Origin: Thermoproteota archaeon
GTDB taxonomy: Archaea > Thermoproteota > Thermoprotei > Thermoproteales > Thermocladiaceae
Direction of reading: 5' to 3'
Assembly: GCA_013153275.1 (NCBI GenBank)
Contig: JAADER010000030.1
Span: forward strand, 1-32,505
DNA: 32,505 nt
Positions within the stretch are counted from its first letter, which is position 1. Every line of letters starts with the position of its first letter. A program made the translations under genes and the position numbers. Positions 21,216-29,503 of this stretch are shown here, one piece after another. The notes below the pieces were generated by a model that ran no database searches, was not told where the DNA came from, and was given only the letters and a program-made list of their open reading frames with translations.

Positions 21216-22367
21216 ATGAAGGTAGATCTAGTATTATCTGTCGAGCGGTACGATCATGCTACAGCTTTCTATCCTCTATCGTTAACGACGCCCGTGCAGA
21301 ATCTGATATATGGTGGTCTCAGACTCTTTGAACATGTTCTTCTCAACATGTACATATCTACTGGATATCTTGCAGATATATTAAACATTGTCAGAAACAG
21401 CCTCGCAGTTGACTGGAGAAGTATATACAAGACATTTATCATAGAGAGAGCTCTCGACAAAAATGTCAAAGTAATGTACATAGGGGACAGAGACATAAGA
21501 GGACTTACCGATATTCTATCTAGATATGATACTTTGGTAATATCTTATTCAAATTCTATAAATATTGATATGAATCGTCTTCTAAGAACAAAGGATATAG
21601 ATGTATCAGAGATAAAAAATCTGACATATCTTCCATTTAAGTACGGTGCCTCTGATATAGAGAACGTTAGATCTATACTAGATATTGTGGAGAATAATGT
21701 TCTAATGATAAGAGAGATATGTAAAAAGTTAAAAATAAGTGATAATAGAATAATTATAGATGCTGATATAGGATCTCACGTAAGCATACCTAAGTCATGT
21801 GTACTCTTTCTATGCAAGATTCAGGACAACACACGATTGAGAGATGGATGCGTGCTCTATCCGGGTTCCGTTATAGGATGCGAAGTTAAGAACACTATAG
21901 TTGACGTATACTCACATGTTGAACATAGTGGATATGTAGGTGACTCCTATCTTGGACGCTTCGTCAATGTTGGTGCAGGTACTGTCTTTTCGAATCTGAA
22001 GAATACCAAGGGAAGAGTAAAGTATCTTGGAGTGAAGAGCAGACTTATAAAGCTTGGATCAATTATGGGGGACCACGTTAAGACTAGTATAGGAACGTTA
22101 GTATACTCAGGTAAGTGTGTTGGATCTTACAGTCATGTCTATGGTCTTGTTAATGTTGACGTGCCTCCAGTGGCGATATATAGGGATGGTAAGATTGAAA
22201 GAATGGTTCCTGATAAGCTGAGGATCATGTTAGAGAGGTGGTGTAAGAAGTATATTGGTGACAAGGGTCTCGAATGTGAGTTAAAGGTCCTCGATAGAGT
22301 CTTCATGTACCTATCTACGTTACTTGAAGAATCTCTTTCGAATGTAGTCCCTCTCTATGTTGAATAA
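21216..22367 (+). CDS. Putative sugar nucleotidyltransferase-like protein with left-handed beta-helix
   Basis: A 383-residue protein similar in layout to the GlmU-like 'putative sugar nucleotidyltransferase' family. The N-terminus AFYPLSLTTPVQNLIYGGLRLFEH corresponds to the family's PLTLTRPVxxLRxG opening. The middle (residues 60-165) is a degenerate nucleotidyltransferase-like region without an obvious GxGxR-type loop. From about residue 178 hexapeptide-like turns build a left-handed beta-helix (VNVGAGTVFSNLKN, KLGSIMGDHVKTSIGTLVYSG), as in acyl- or acetyltransferase domains. Activity is probably on a sugar phosphate, for envelope glycans; not proven. The 3' end overlaps the convergent Lhr gene by 48 bases. 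Confidence 0.72.
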   Translation: MKVDLVLSVERYDHATAFYPLSLTTPVQNLIYGGLRLFEHVLLNMYISTGYLADILNIVRNSLAVDWRSIYKTFIIERALDKNVKVMYIGDRDIRGLTDILSRYDTLVISYSNSINIDMNRLLRTKDIDVSEIKNLTYLPFKYGASDIENVRSILDIVENNVLMIREICKKLKISDNRIIIDADIGSHVSIPKSCVLFLCKIQDNTRLRDGCVLYPGSVIGCEVKNTIVDVYSHVEHSGYVGDSYLGRFVNVGAGTVFSNLKNTKGRVKYLGVKSRLIKLGSIMGDHVKTSIGTLVYSGKCVGSYSHVYGLVNVDVPPVAIYRDGKIERMVPDKLRIMLERWCKKYIGDKGLECELKVLDRVFMYLSTLLEESLSNVVPLYVE

Positions 22368-25229
22368 CGTCTCTATTATGTTATCGAGGTTCTCTATCTC
22401 CTTAATGTTCTCTAGAACGTTGTCTATCTCCTCTATCGGTATCTTAGTGCATAGGGCCAGCACGGTTTTTACTCCATGTTTTCTCAACAGGTCACGTGTC
22501 TTCTCTAACATACTTCTTATATGTGCTATCTCCTGTCTCCTTGATCTTTTTCGAAGATCTTCAACTATCTTTGCTGCCTTCTCTTCTGTTATCTTGAGGA
22601 TCCCTATGTTTGTTGATCCACAGTTACTACATTTTAATTCTTCTCCTAGTAGCTCTCTCACTGTACGGATCCTGTAGCTGAGACAGTCTAGACATATCAG
22701 AGCTATGGTCTCGCTCATTAGTCTCGACCTGAACGTTAGCTTGAGCATCATTCTCTGGCTTTCAGGTCCAGATAGCTCGAACTTTCCACTTATTCTCTCG
22801 AGGACCTCTCTAGTTAGTGGTGATGGTTCCTGACTCGTGAACGTCACTATCTCTATCTCTCCGCTTCTTACTTTCTCAAGGAAGGTCATCACAGCCTCTA
22901 TGTCAACGTCCTTGCTCATGTACTCTTTGGCAGCCTCCTCTATTATTGGCGTGCCCTTGAATGCCTCTATGAGTGTTGATATCGATATGCTACTTGGATC
23001 AGCATCCTTAGGTATTGCGTTAAATCTTCTTGCGACATGTATAAATCTCCTCTTAAATGCTCCAGATTTAATCATTGTTCTTGCTATAAGCTCTTCAAGC
23101 TCCTCTCTTGATAGCTCAGAGAGCTGTACTAGAGCCTCCTTTATCTTCTCGGGGTCTAGCGGTGGGTCGGACTCTACGGCTATAGCGTATGGGTCGGCAT
23201 ACTCTCTGAGAGACACACCTATCCTGGAGGAGAGATGTTCTGAAAGGATCTTGGAGAGAGTCTTGTTTCCAAGAGTTCCTAACATGACGTGAATTATGTT
23301 TATTCCGCTCAGATTCTCTATGATCACTCTCCTGCTCGTTGGAAGAGGCTTGCCGGACTCTAAATGTTGCACTACCTTTCTAACTATCTTCTCTATCGTT
23401 TCTCTCCTAACGTTCAATCTCTCGTACAAGATCTCCACCACGTCTCTGAGGCTCCTATAGACCTTCCAGAGATCCTCTATCATCTTGAGTAGTCTAGCAA
23501 CATCTTGAGCTATATCGTATGGTACAGGTATCTCCTCACCTATCCATGCCGGTATAGCACCTATAGGGTCTCTAGCCTCTTCAACTATGATCTTACCTTT
23601 AGTAACTAGATTTATTATCCATACTTTACCTCTAAACACGAATTTAAGACCAGGCTGCGCATATTCAGCTACAAAAGCCTCATCAAGAACGCCGATTATC
23701 TCACCTGTTAACCTGTTAATAACATAGTACTGCTTCTCCTCTGGGATCATGGAGAGGTTATTCGTGAAGTATCGGTATAGTTCTATTCTTGATCTTCGAC
23801 GGATAGGTTTCTCTATCGTCGCAGTTTCCTTTCTATAGTATATCAAAGGTGGGTTTAGATCTTCACTCATGTACTCTACTACCTTCAGAAGCTCTTCCTT
23901 GTCTAGATTTCTGTAGGGGTACGTGCTTCTTAGAAGGTTATAGAGCTCATCTATGCTCCACTTATTCTTTGTGAGTATGCAAGCAACTACTTGGTTACAT
24001 ATTACATCATATGGTTTTTCAGGTATCTTTACAGGCTCTAGGTATCCTCTTCGAGCCTTATCAACTATGACTACTGACTCCAGTGCATCATATATGTCGT
24101 GTACTATTATTATTCCTTTAGGTACTTTATCTAGCCTGTGGCCACTTCTTCCAACTCTCTGCACTAGTCTTGTGACTTGATGAGGGCTTGTGTATTGTAT
24201 TACGATGTTTATGTGCCCTATGTCTATTCCTAGCTCTAGGCTGGATGTCGCTATCACGGCTTTCAACTTACCTTCTCTGAGCAGTCTCTCTATGCCCTCT
24301 CTAACGGTCTTTGATAGTGATCCATGATGTACAGATATGGGATAGTCCGGTCCTAGCCATGCGTGAAATCTCGCTGCCAGGTTCTCAGCCATTGACCGGG
24401 TGTTCACGAATATTATTGCTGGTCCTTCCTTCTCAACTATGTCTCTTATCGCTCTGAGCTTACACGCGACATCTGGGGTCGCATAGATCTTCTCGGCTAT
24501 CTTGACGTCCTCCTCGTTCGGTGTTGGGTAGACTACGTCTAGAACCATCTCTCTTATATGTGAGAACTGTACAATACTATACTCCTCTCCAACTCTCACA
24601 AGGAACCTGGCAACGGTCTCAGGGTCACCTACCGTTGCTGAGAGTCCTATTACCTGAATGCTATCTCCAACAAGCCTCCTAAGTCTCTCTAGAGTGACGA
24701 CTAGCTGTACTCCACGTTTGTCCTCTACGAGCTCATGTATCTCGTCCACTATGACTATCCTGAGCTTCTTCAGATGTTCTCTCAGTCTTCTTCCCATGAG
24801 GATTGCTTGAAGAGTCTCTGGTGTCGTTATGAGGATGTGTGGTGGATCTCTACTTTGTCGTACTCTGTCTCTCGTATCTGTGTCTCCATGCCTCACATCT
24901 ATCTTCAGATCAAGGTTAGTGCACCACCATCTTAGCCTCTCCAGAAGATCCCTATTGAGAGCTCTGAGGGGGGAAATGTAGAGCACATATATTCCGGGAG
25001 AGAGACCTTCCCTCTCCTTCAATTCTAGAAGACGAGCAAGAGCTGGAAGAAACGCGGCCTCTGTCTTCCCGCTTCCTGTTGGTGCAACTATGAGAACATT
25101 AACTCCTCTCACGACCTGGGGGATAGCCTTCTCCTGTACGGGAGTAAGCTTAGAGAAGCCTCTAGCCTCTAACAGGTTGAGTATCCTCTCTGGCAATATC
25201 CTAAGAGTCTCCTCACCATGTGCTCTCAT
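22320..25229 (-). CDS. lhr: Lhr-family superfamily 2 helicase
   Basis: A 969-residue SF2 helicase. Q-motif FSKLTPVQEKAIP (residues 25-37), Walker A APTGSGKTEAA (49-59), DEIH box (162-165), motif III LSATVG near 200, and motifs IV-VI in HHGSLSK, TSSLELGIDIG and QRVGRSGH. The winged-helix and Lhr-core regions follow (AEYAQPGLKFVFRGKVWII is typical). The C-terminus carries four cysteines in two pairs, C846-x2-C849 and C867-x2-C870, a probable zinc site. Archaeal Lhr proteins act on RNA-DNA hybrids and branched substrates in repair or RNA metabolism. It is convergent with the sugar-transferase-like gene, overlapping it by 48 bases. Confidence 0.92.
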   Translation of the reverse strand: MRAHGEETLRILPERILNLLEARGFSKLTPVQEKAIPQVVRGVNVLIVAPTGSGKTEAAFLPALARLLELKEREGLSPGIYVLYISPLRALNRDLLERLRWWCTNLDLKIDVRHGDTDTRDRVRQSRDPPHILITTPETLQAILMGRRLREHLKKLRIVIVDEIHELVEDKRGVQLVVTLERLRRLVGDSIQVIGLSATVGDPETVARFLVRVGEEYSIVQFSHIREMVLDVVYPTPNEEDVKIAEKIYATPDVACKLRAIRDIVEKEGPAIIFVNTRSMAENLAARFHAWLGPDYPISVHHGSLSKTVREGIERLLREGKLKAVIATSSLELGIDIGHINIVIQYTSPHQVTRLVQRVGRSGHRLDKVPKGIIIVHDIYDALESVVIVDKARRGYLEPVKIPEKPYDVICNQVVACILTKNKWSIDELYNLLRSTYPYRNLDKEELLKVVEYMSEDLNPPLIYYRKETATIEKPIRRRSRIELYRYFTNNLSMIPEEKQYYVINRLTGEIIGVLDEAFVAEYAQPGLKFVFRGKVWIINLVTKGKIIVEEARDPIGAIPAWIGEEIPVPYDIAQDVARLLKMIEDLWKVYRSLRDVVEILYERLNVRRETIEKIVRKVVQHLESGKPLPTSRRVIIENLSGINIIHVMLGTLGNKTLSKILSEHLSSRIGVSLREYADPYAIAVESDPPLDPEKIKEALVQLSELSREELEELIARTMIKSGAFKRRFIHVARRFNAIPKDADPSSISISTLIEAFKGTPIIEEAAKEYMSKDVDIEAVMTFLEKVRSGEIEIVTFTSQEPSPLTREVLERISGKFELSGPESQRMMLKLTFRSRLMSETIALICLDCLSYRIRTVRELLGEELKCSNCGSTNIGILKITEEKAAKIVEDLRKRSRRQEIAHIRSMLEKTRDLLRKHGVKTVLALCTKIPIEEIDNVLENIKEIENLDNIIETLFNIERDYIRKRFFK

Positions 25230-25310
25230 CGCGCAACGGCGACTAGATAATGTTTAAAGACCCTAAAATACCTAACGTAACTACTATTAAATCTTAAATC
25301 TAGATAAACA

Positions 25311-25496
25311 GTGATGAGTGAGGAAAAAACTAGATGTGTAGTATGTGGATCAACGAAGATCTACGCCATAATAGATGGAAAACCATACTGCTTCAGGTGC
25401 GGATCAAAGCTAGTAAGACTACATATAGTCAAGTTTCTGAGAAACCTTAAGAGAGAAAAATTAATACCTTCAAACATAGAGATACCTGAACCATAA
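25311..25496 (+). CDS. Small zinc-ribbon protein, 61 residues
   Basis: A 61-residue protein with a single zinc ribbon: C9-x2-C12 and C27-x2-C30 (CVVCGSTK, CFRCGSK). A basic helix (RLHIVKFLRNLKREK) and a short acidic tail follow. Two adjacent ATG codons are possible starts. The stop codon TAATG overlaps the start of the next gene by one base, so both are cotranslated. It may be a nucleic acid-binding or regulatory protein; function unknown. Confidence 0.78.
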   Translation: MMSEEKTRCVVCGSTKIYAIIDGKPYCFRCGSKLVRLHIVKFLRNLKREKLIPSNIEIPEP

Positions 25497-26269
25497 TGAA
25501 CAGAGTAGAAATAATGAGGATAACATTAACATGTCTAGCACTGATAGCCGTAGCTATGGCGATAGCATACGCATATAGTGCCAACAGTAATCCTCTGTAC
25601 ATCATGACAAACATTTTAAAGAACATATCAACGTTCAACTGCAAGATAACAGATATCAGAAGCGTATCTTCAAGTACTCTAACGATCAACATACACTGCG
25701 AGAAAACTATACCGGAGAACTATCTGAGAGAACTCAACTGCCTTCCTATAGGTAATGCAAGTCGAGAATATGAGTGTAAGTGGAAGTTCAGAGACTATAC
25801 AGTGAAAACGAGCTCGACATCATATGAGGGACATAGGATCTATACTATAGAGGTTCATACAATAATGATAGGACCGGTACAGTCTCGACCAGCAGTATCA
25901 GCAACATCCATAGTCTACTGCTCGTCGTCAGGTCCAAGATGTACAATAATGGTATACGGTCTGACAACTCTTAAAAACATATTAGTAATAACACCCAGAG
26001 ACGTACGTTTCCTGTACTGTGATGGTCTCACACTACTTAGAGACTTGAAAATAGGGAGCTATGAGATGTATGTGTTTACGGTAACAACGAACATAAAGTT
26101 AACATATAGTTCTAAAGGAGTATTCTTCAGCAAATGTGCAGTTATATCGGATAGCGAGGCTAGTCGAAGCATGCTCATAGGAAACATAAGTCTGGGAGTC
26201 GCAGCTGGAATAGCTGCTGGACTTCTGGCTCTGCTTGTCGCTTTCTATATCACTTTAAGACGCCACTGA
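25496..26269 (+). CDS. Membrane-anchored extracytoplasmic protein, unknown
   Basis: A 257-residue protein with an N-terminal hydrophobic segment (residues 9-29, ITLTCLALIAVAMAIAYAYS) and a C-terminal one (about 230-253, GVAAGIAAGLLALLVAFYI) followed by basic LRRH. The 200 residues between should lie outside the cell and hold several cysteines (CLPIGNASREYECKW, CSSSGPRC) that may form disulfides. Asn-x-Ser/Thr sites are present. No family recognised. It is coupled to the zinc-ribbon gene by a TAATG overlap, and its 3' end overlaps the convergent XTP diphosphatase gene by 20 bases. Confidence 0.68.
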   Translation: MNRVEIMRITLTCLALIAVAMAIAYAYSANSNPLYIMTNILKNISTFNCKITDIRSVSSSTLTINIHCEKTIPENYLRELNCLPIGNASREYECKWKFRDYTVKTSSTSYEGHRIYTIEVHTIMIGPVQSRPAVSATSIVYCSSSGPRCTIMVYGLTTLKNILVITPRDVRFLYCDGLTLLRDLKIGSYEMYVFTVTTNIKLTYSSKGVFFSKCAVISDSEASRSMLIGNISLGVAAGIAAGLLALLVAFYITLRRH

Positions 26270-26843
26270 CTATGAGGTCAGCCAGCGTTCTGAATGCTCT
26301 TGCTCTATGTGATATCTTACATTTCTCTTCTATACCCATCTCTGCAAACGTTATGTCATATCCTAGGGGTACAAATATTGGATCATACCCGAATCCTCCC
26401 TTCCCTCTTTTTGAATCCGCTATCCTTCCCCTACAGGACCCCTGAACTACCTCGACCTTTCCTGAAGGAGTTAGAACGCCTAGAGCCGCTCTAAATACCG
26501 CAGACCTATTCTCGATTCCGCTCATTATCTTAAGTATTCCCTCTAGGCCTAGTGTCCTGTACACGTACTCTGAGTATGGTCCTGGAAACCCTCCTAGAGC
26601 CTCTATGTATAGTCCATCATCCTCGAGTACCAGGTATGTGTCCTTTCTAGGTTTCACTATTCTCGAGATATCTAACATGGCCTGTCTCGCTATGTCATAT
26701 ATGTCGTCAGCCTGTACCTCTACTTTCCTTATGTTAGGCTCCATCTCGACCTCGAACATCGACTCATAGTCTGACAGTATTATCTCGACCTCTCTCTTCT
26801 TGTGGACATTTCCTGTTATTAGGAGTATCCTATATCGCGTCAT
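26250..26843 (-). CDS. rdgB: XTP/dITP diphosphatase (RdgB/HAM1 family)
   Basis: A 197-residue house-cleaning enzyme that hydrolyses XTP, ITP and dITP to monophosphates, keeping deaminated purines out of DNA and RNA. Signatures are ITGNVHKKREVEIIL at the N-terminus, the catalytic/metal-binding LVLEDDGLYIEALGGFPGPYS, the GFGYDPIFVP loop and SHRARA near the end. Length is standard. The gene is last in the minus-strand run after the disulfide oxidoreductase, with a 12-base spacer, and overlaps the convergent membrane-protein gene by 20 bases. Confidence 0.95.
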   Translation of the reverse strand: MTRYRILLITGNVHKKREVEIILSDYESMFEVEMEPNIRKVEVQADDIYDIARQAMLDISRIVKPRKDTYLVLEDDGLYIEALGGFPGPYSEYVYRTLGLEGILKIMSGIENRSAVFRAALGVLTPSGKVEVVQGSCRGRIADSKRGKGGFGYDPIFVPLGYDITFAEMGIEEKCKISHRARAFRTLADLIVSGVLK

Positions 26844-26855
26844 CTTCTGTTTACC

Positions 26856-27572
26856 TCACCTACCCATCTTAACATGCTCGATTATCCTCTCGAGAAGATC
26901 GGCCTCGCTTGGGATTCCTATGAACTCGAGCCTTCCTTTGAATCCTTCTAGACCCATTATTATGGCTGGGACCATGGTTATTCCATACTCCTCGGCGAGC
27001 TCAGGATCTAGAGAAGCGTCATATACTATCGATACTATCTTTCCTTCCCCCTCCACTGCAAAGCTATTTGCTAGAGATGCAGCGTAGGGGCAGTATGGAC
27101 AGGCCTGCGTTACTAGAGTGACGATGTATAGTCTTCTAGGAAGCTGCTTAATGATGTTCTTAAGCTCCTCACGAGTTCTTGGACTGAGGTTCGTCTTTCG
27201 AGTAGATGCGAGAATTATGGAGTCTAGAAATGTTCTGATCTCCTCGCCGACAGGAGCTCCAAGATAGATGATCTCACAGTTATCGCCTATACATACTACA
27301 GGAACCTTCACACGTGACGTTATTGTAGGCTCAAGAAGCTTCAGAAGCTCTGCGTTCTCGCTCAGCTTCTTCTCTTCAAAAATTATCTTACTATCAGGAG
27401 AGAGCTTAGCTATCTCGGAGACCACCTGCTTAGTGATCTCACACCAGTTTATGTCAGTCCACTCACAGAACTTGTCCCTATATAGAACTATCTTCACAGG
27501 ATTAGTCATTGAAGAGAGAATCTCTCGTATAGCCTCCCTTGTCCTCTCGTCTATCTCTATACTGTAGCCCAT
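26856..27572 (-). CDS. Two-domain protein disulfide oxidoreductase (PDO, glutaredoxin-like)
   Basis: A 238-residue tandem thioredoxin-fold protein of the hyperthermophile PDO family, which makes or isomerises disulfide bonds in the cytosol. The C-terminal unit has the canonical C158-PY-C161 and a cis-proline in MVPAIIM. The N-terminal unit departs from the family: in place of CxxC it has C36-EWTDINW-C44, seven residues between the cysteines. Its cis-Pro site VPVVC follows near residue 91, with C94 and C99 nearby. A GGAAAGG sequence precedes the ATG. It lies between the unknown 133-residue gene and rdgB on the minus strand. Confidence 0.88.
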   Translation of the reverse strand: MGYSIEIDERTREAIREILSSMTNPVKIVLYRDKFCEWTDINWCEITKQVVSEIAKLSPDSKIIFEEKKLSENAELLKLLEPTITSRVKVPVVCIGDNCEIIYLGAPVGEEIRTFLDSIILASTRKTNLSPRTREELKNIIKQLPRRLYIVTLVTQACPYCPYAASLANSFAVEGEGKIVSIVYDASLDPELAEEYGITMVPAIIMGLEGFKGRLEFIGIPSEADLLERIIEHVKMGR

Positions 27573-27602
27573 CCTTTCCTAGACTATATGAATCTAGGTG
27601 TC

Positions 27603-28004
27603 TTATGAGCTTTTTCTTCTGCTACCTCTAGTTCTAGAAGTCTGCTTCTTCTCACAGTATTTTGATAATATTTCATTAATCTTGTTACCTAGCTCACATT
27701 TTTTGAGCTTATCCTCTAGAAGCTTGACTGACGTATCTAATATGGACTTGTCCATCCCCTCCTCTGTTGCTATGATCACCTTGACGAGGCCAGGCTTGGA
27801 GTTAAGTTTAACTAAGTTAAATTCCTCACCACAGCACTGCTTAATAATGTTCCTAAGCTCCTCAAGAACCTTCTCCAGATTAACACCCTTATCGCTTACC
27901 TTCAGATCGAGCACGGCAAGAACATGTTTGAGAGCATCGTCTAGACATATCTTCACTTCTAGGGACGAGTCTATTCCTATAGAGGCTGTACACTTGACAC
28001 TCAC
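27603..28004 (-). CDS. Hypothetical protein, 133 residues
   Basis: A soluble alpha/beta protein with a strongly basic, Ser/Arg-rich tail (SRTRGSRRKSS) and six cysteines, including a CC pair near residue 57 (IKQCCGEEF). The N-terminus (MSVKCTASIGIDSSLEVKIC) suggests a beta-strand. Helices follow with heptad-like leucines. No family recognised. A frame on the opposite strand of similar length has the Ser/Leu composition of an antisense shadow, so I prefer this strand, which agrees with the direction of all neighbours. It lies 65 bases after cdhE and 30 before the disulfide oxidoreductase. Confidence 0.62.
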   Translation of the reverse strand: MSVKCTASIGIDSSLEVKICLDDALKHVLAVLDLKVSDKGVNLEKVLEELRNIIKQCCGEEFNLVKLNSKPGLVKVIIATEEGMDKSILDTSVKLLEDKLKKCELGNKINEILSKYCEKKQTSRTRGSRRKSS

Positions 28005-28069
28005 ATAGATAACTGTCTTCTAAGCATTAAAACATTCTCACTTGGTGAACCTATGATGACTACGAGATG

Positions 28070-29500
28070 TTAGCTACCGCTCTGTAGGCCCTCTACCAGC
28101 TTCTTCCACTGCTTCTCTATGAAGTTAGGTAGGTCGGAGGAGTCGACAGGGCCTACTATGACCTTCCATCCTGTAGCTTCCTCTATGCTTCCAGCAAGCT
28201 TTGCTGCCTTTCCCGGAATCACGAGGTACCTATGTTTCACCTTACCTTCTATTCCTGTCTCCTTTATGAGCTCAGCTATCTTCTCAGGTCTGAACTTGTC
28301 AGCTGCGACAGACACGTCTACGGCATAGCCTTCTGTGTCTATGACTAGCAGGTAGGCGTCCACTTTACCTTTCTCCAGGTCTGATGTGACTATGCTGTAT
28401 GTCAAGGCGTAATTACAGGTCACCAGCACGGGCGAGAGCTCGTTAGGCCTTCCTATCTCTTTTAGACCTGGCTGTATTGTCGTTGGTCTTCTAGGATCAC
28501 TATAATAGTTCTCTCTCAGTACTGTCACCGGTAGGTACGTTACTGCTTCTGGACTGTACATTATGAGTAGACTCGCATATCGTATTATCAGTACCGATGC
28601 TAGACAAGCCTCAAGTATGAGCTTCATATTGTACTCGAGGTCACTCATCCATATTGGAACTGTCGACGTCACAATTGGATAGCCTACGAGCTCGCAGTCC
28701 TCGTTACATGCTAGCCATCTGAAAGTTGTCGCTGTCTTGACTGCATATCCTAGGCATCGTGGCATTGCTCCCGGGTCTATACATATGTCTTCTATTCCAC
28801 GTTTACGTATAGCATTTGCCAGAGATATTAGATACTTCGGATCTCCCTCATGGAGGACAGTCAATGGACAGTCAAACTTCTTAGCATAGTCAGATATTAT
28901 GTGCCAGTTCTCTCTAGTTGCCGCATATATTAGTGGCCTCTCCTCCTTGAGCAGGTCGCCAAGCTTCTCATACACTTTTGGGTGAAGTGACACCACTACA
29001 AGAGGCTTGTTTATTCTTGATCTAACATACTCGAATACTTTTACGAACCTCTCAGGGTCGCCTGACGAGTACTTCACTGCTACAGCGTCGAGAGTGAGCA
29101 CCTTGTCAAGGTACTCAAATCTGAACTTCTTCACTAGGTCAAGTCTGGAGTCTATTGTTTCTTGTTTCATTGTGTCTTCTATTGTTACTGCTATGACTGT
29201 TTTTCTCATAAATGTTAGCTCATGCCTATGCATGACATATTCTCCTCCTATCTTTACGGACTTCTCGTCTCTTCCTATGACTATCTCTCTTATGGCTGGT
29301 CTCAGGAGTTTTTTCAGCTCCTCATAGTTCTTCCTGTACTTTGGATTCTCGATGAGAGGCTTACACTTCTCTATACTTGTCTGAAGATTAAGTAGCTTTA
29401 TTGCGAACGCCATGCAGCTCTCTTCGCCACAGGCCTTACAGTTGGTCTTAGGCAGCAGACGATATATCTGTATGGGAGTCAGCTTAGTTATACGAGGCAT
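28070..29500 (-). CDS. cdhE: Acetyl-CoA decarbonylase/synthase gamma subunit (corrinoid Fe-S protein, large)
   Basis: A 476-residue CdhE (AcsC-type). The N-terminal CxxCG-x3-C motif (TNCKACGEESC, residues 19-28) with a further Cys in SIEKCKP binds the [4Fe-4S] cluster that reactivates cobalt. RPAIREIVIGRD and GGEYVMHRHELTF are typical of the family. The central barrel (VVVSLHPKV, DICIDPG) and the C-terminal domain with IPGKAAKLAGSIEEATGW hold the corrinoid. The protein carries the methyl group between tetrahydropterin and the A-cluster of CdhC. It starts four bases after cdhD, with GAGGT as ribosome binding site inside the cdhD end. Confidence 0.94.
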   Translation of the reverse strand: MPRITKLTPIQIYRLLPKTNCKACGEESCMAFAIKLLNLQTSIEKCKPLIENPKYRKNYEELKKLLRPAIREIVIGRDEKSVKIGGEYVMHRHELTFMRKTVIAVTIEDTMKQETIDSRLDLVKKFRFEYLDKVLTLDAVAVKYSSGDPERFVKVFEYVRSRINKPLVVVSLHPKVYEKLGDLLKEERPLIYAATRENWHIISDYAKKFDCPLTVLHEGDPKYLISLANAIRKRGIEDICIDPGAMPRCLGYAVKTATTFRWLACNEDCELVGYPIVTSTVPIWMSDLEYNMKLILEACLASVLIIRYASLLIMYSPEAVTYLPVTVLRENYYSDPRRPTTIQPGLKEIGRPNELSPVLVTCNYALTYSIVTSDLEKGKVDAYLLVIDTEGYAVDVSVAADKFRPEKIAELIKETGIEGKVKHRYLVIPGKAAKLAGSIEEATGWKVIVGPVDSSDLPNFIEKQWKKLVEGLQSGS

Positions 29501-29503
29501 CGC

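Noticed and set aside
26263-26305. Possible box C/D sRNA: CTGA, then ATGAGG, a 12-base spacer and CTGA
   Set aside because: No box C (RTGATGA) lies upstream at the required distance, and the stretch is inside the rdgB coding end.
27598-28008. 136-codon plus-strand frame opposite the 133-residue protein
   Set aside because: Ser/Leu-rich composition typical of an antisense shadow; all neighbours are on the minus strand.
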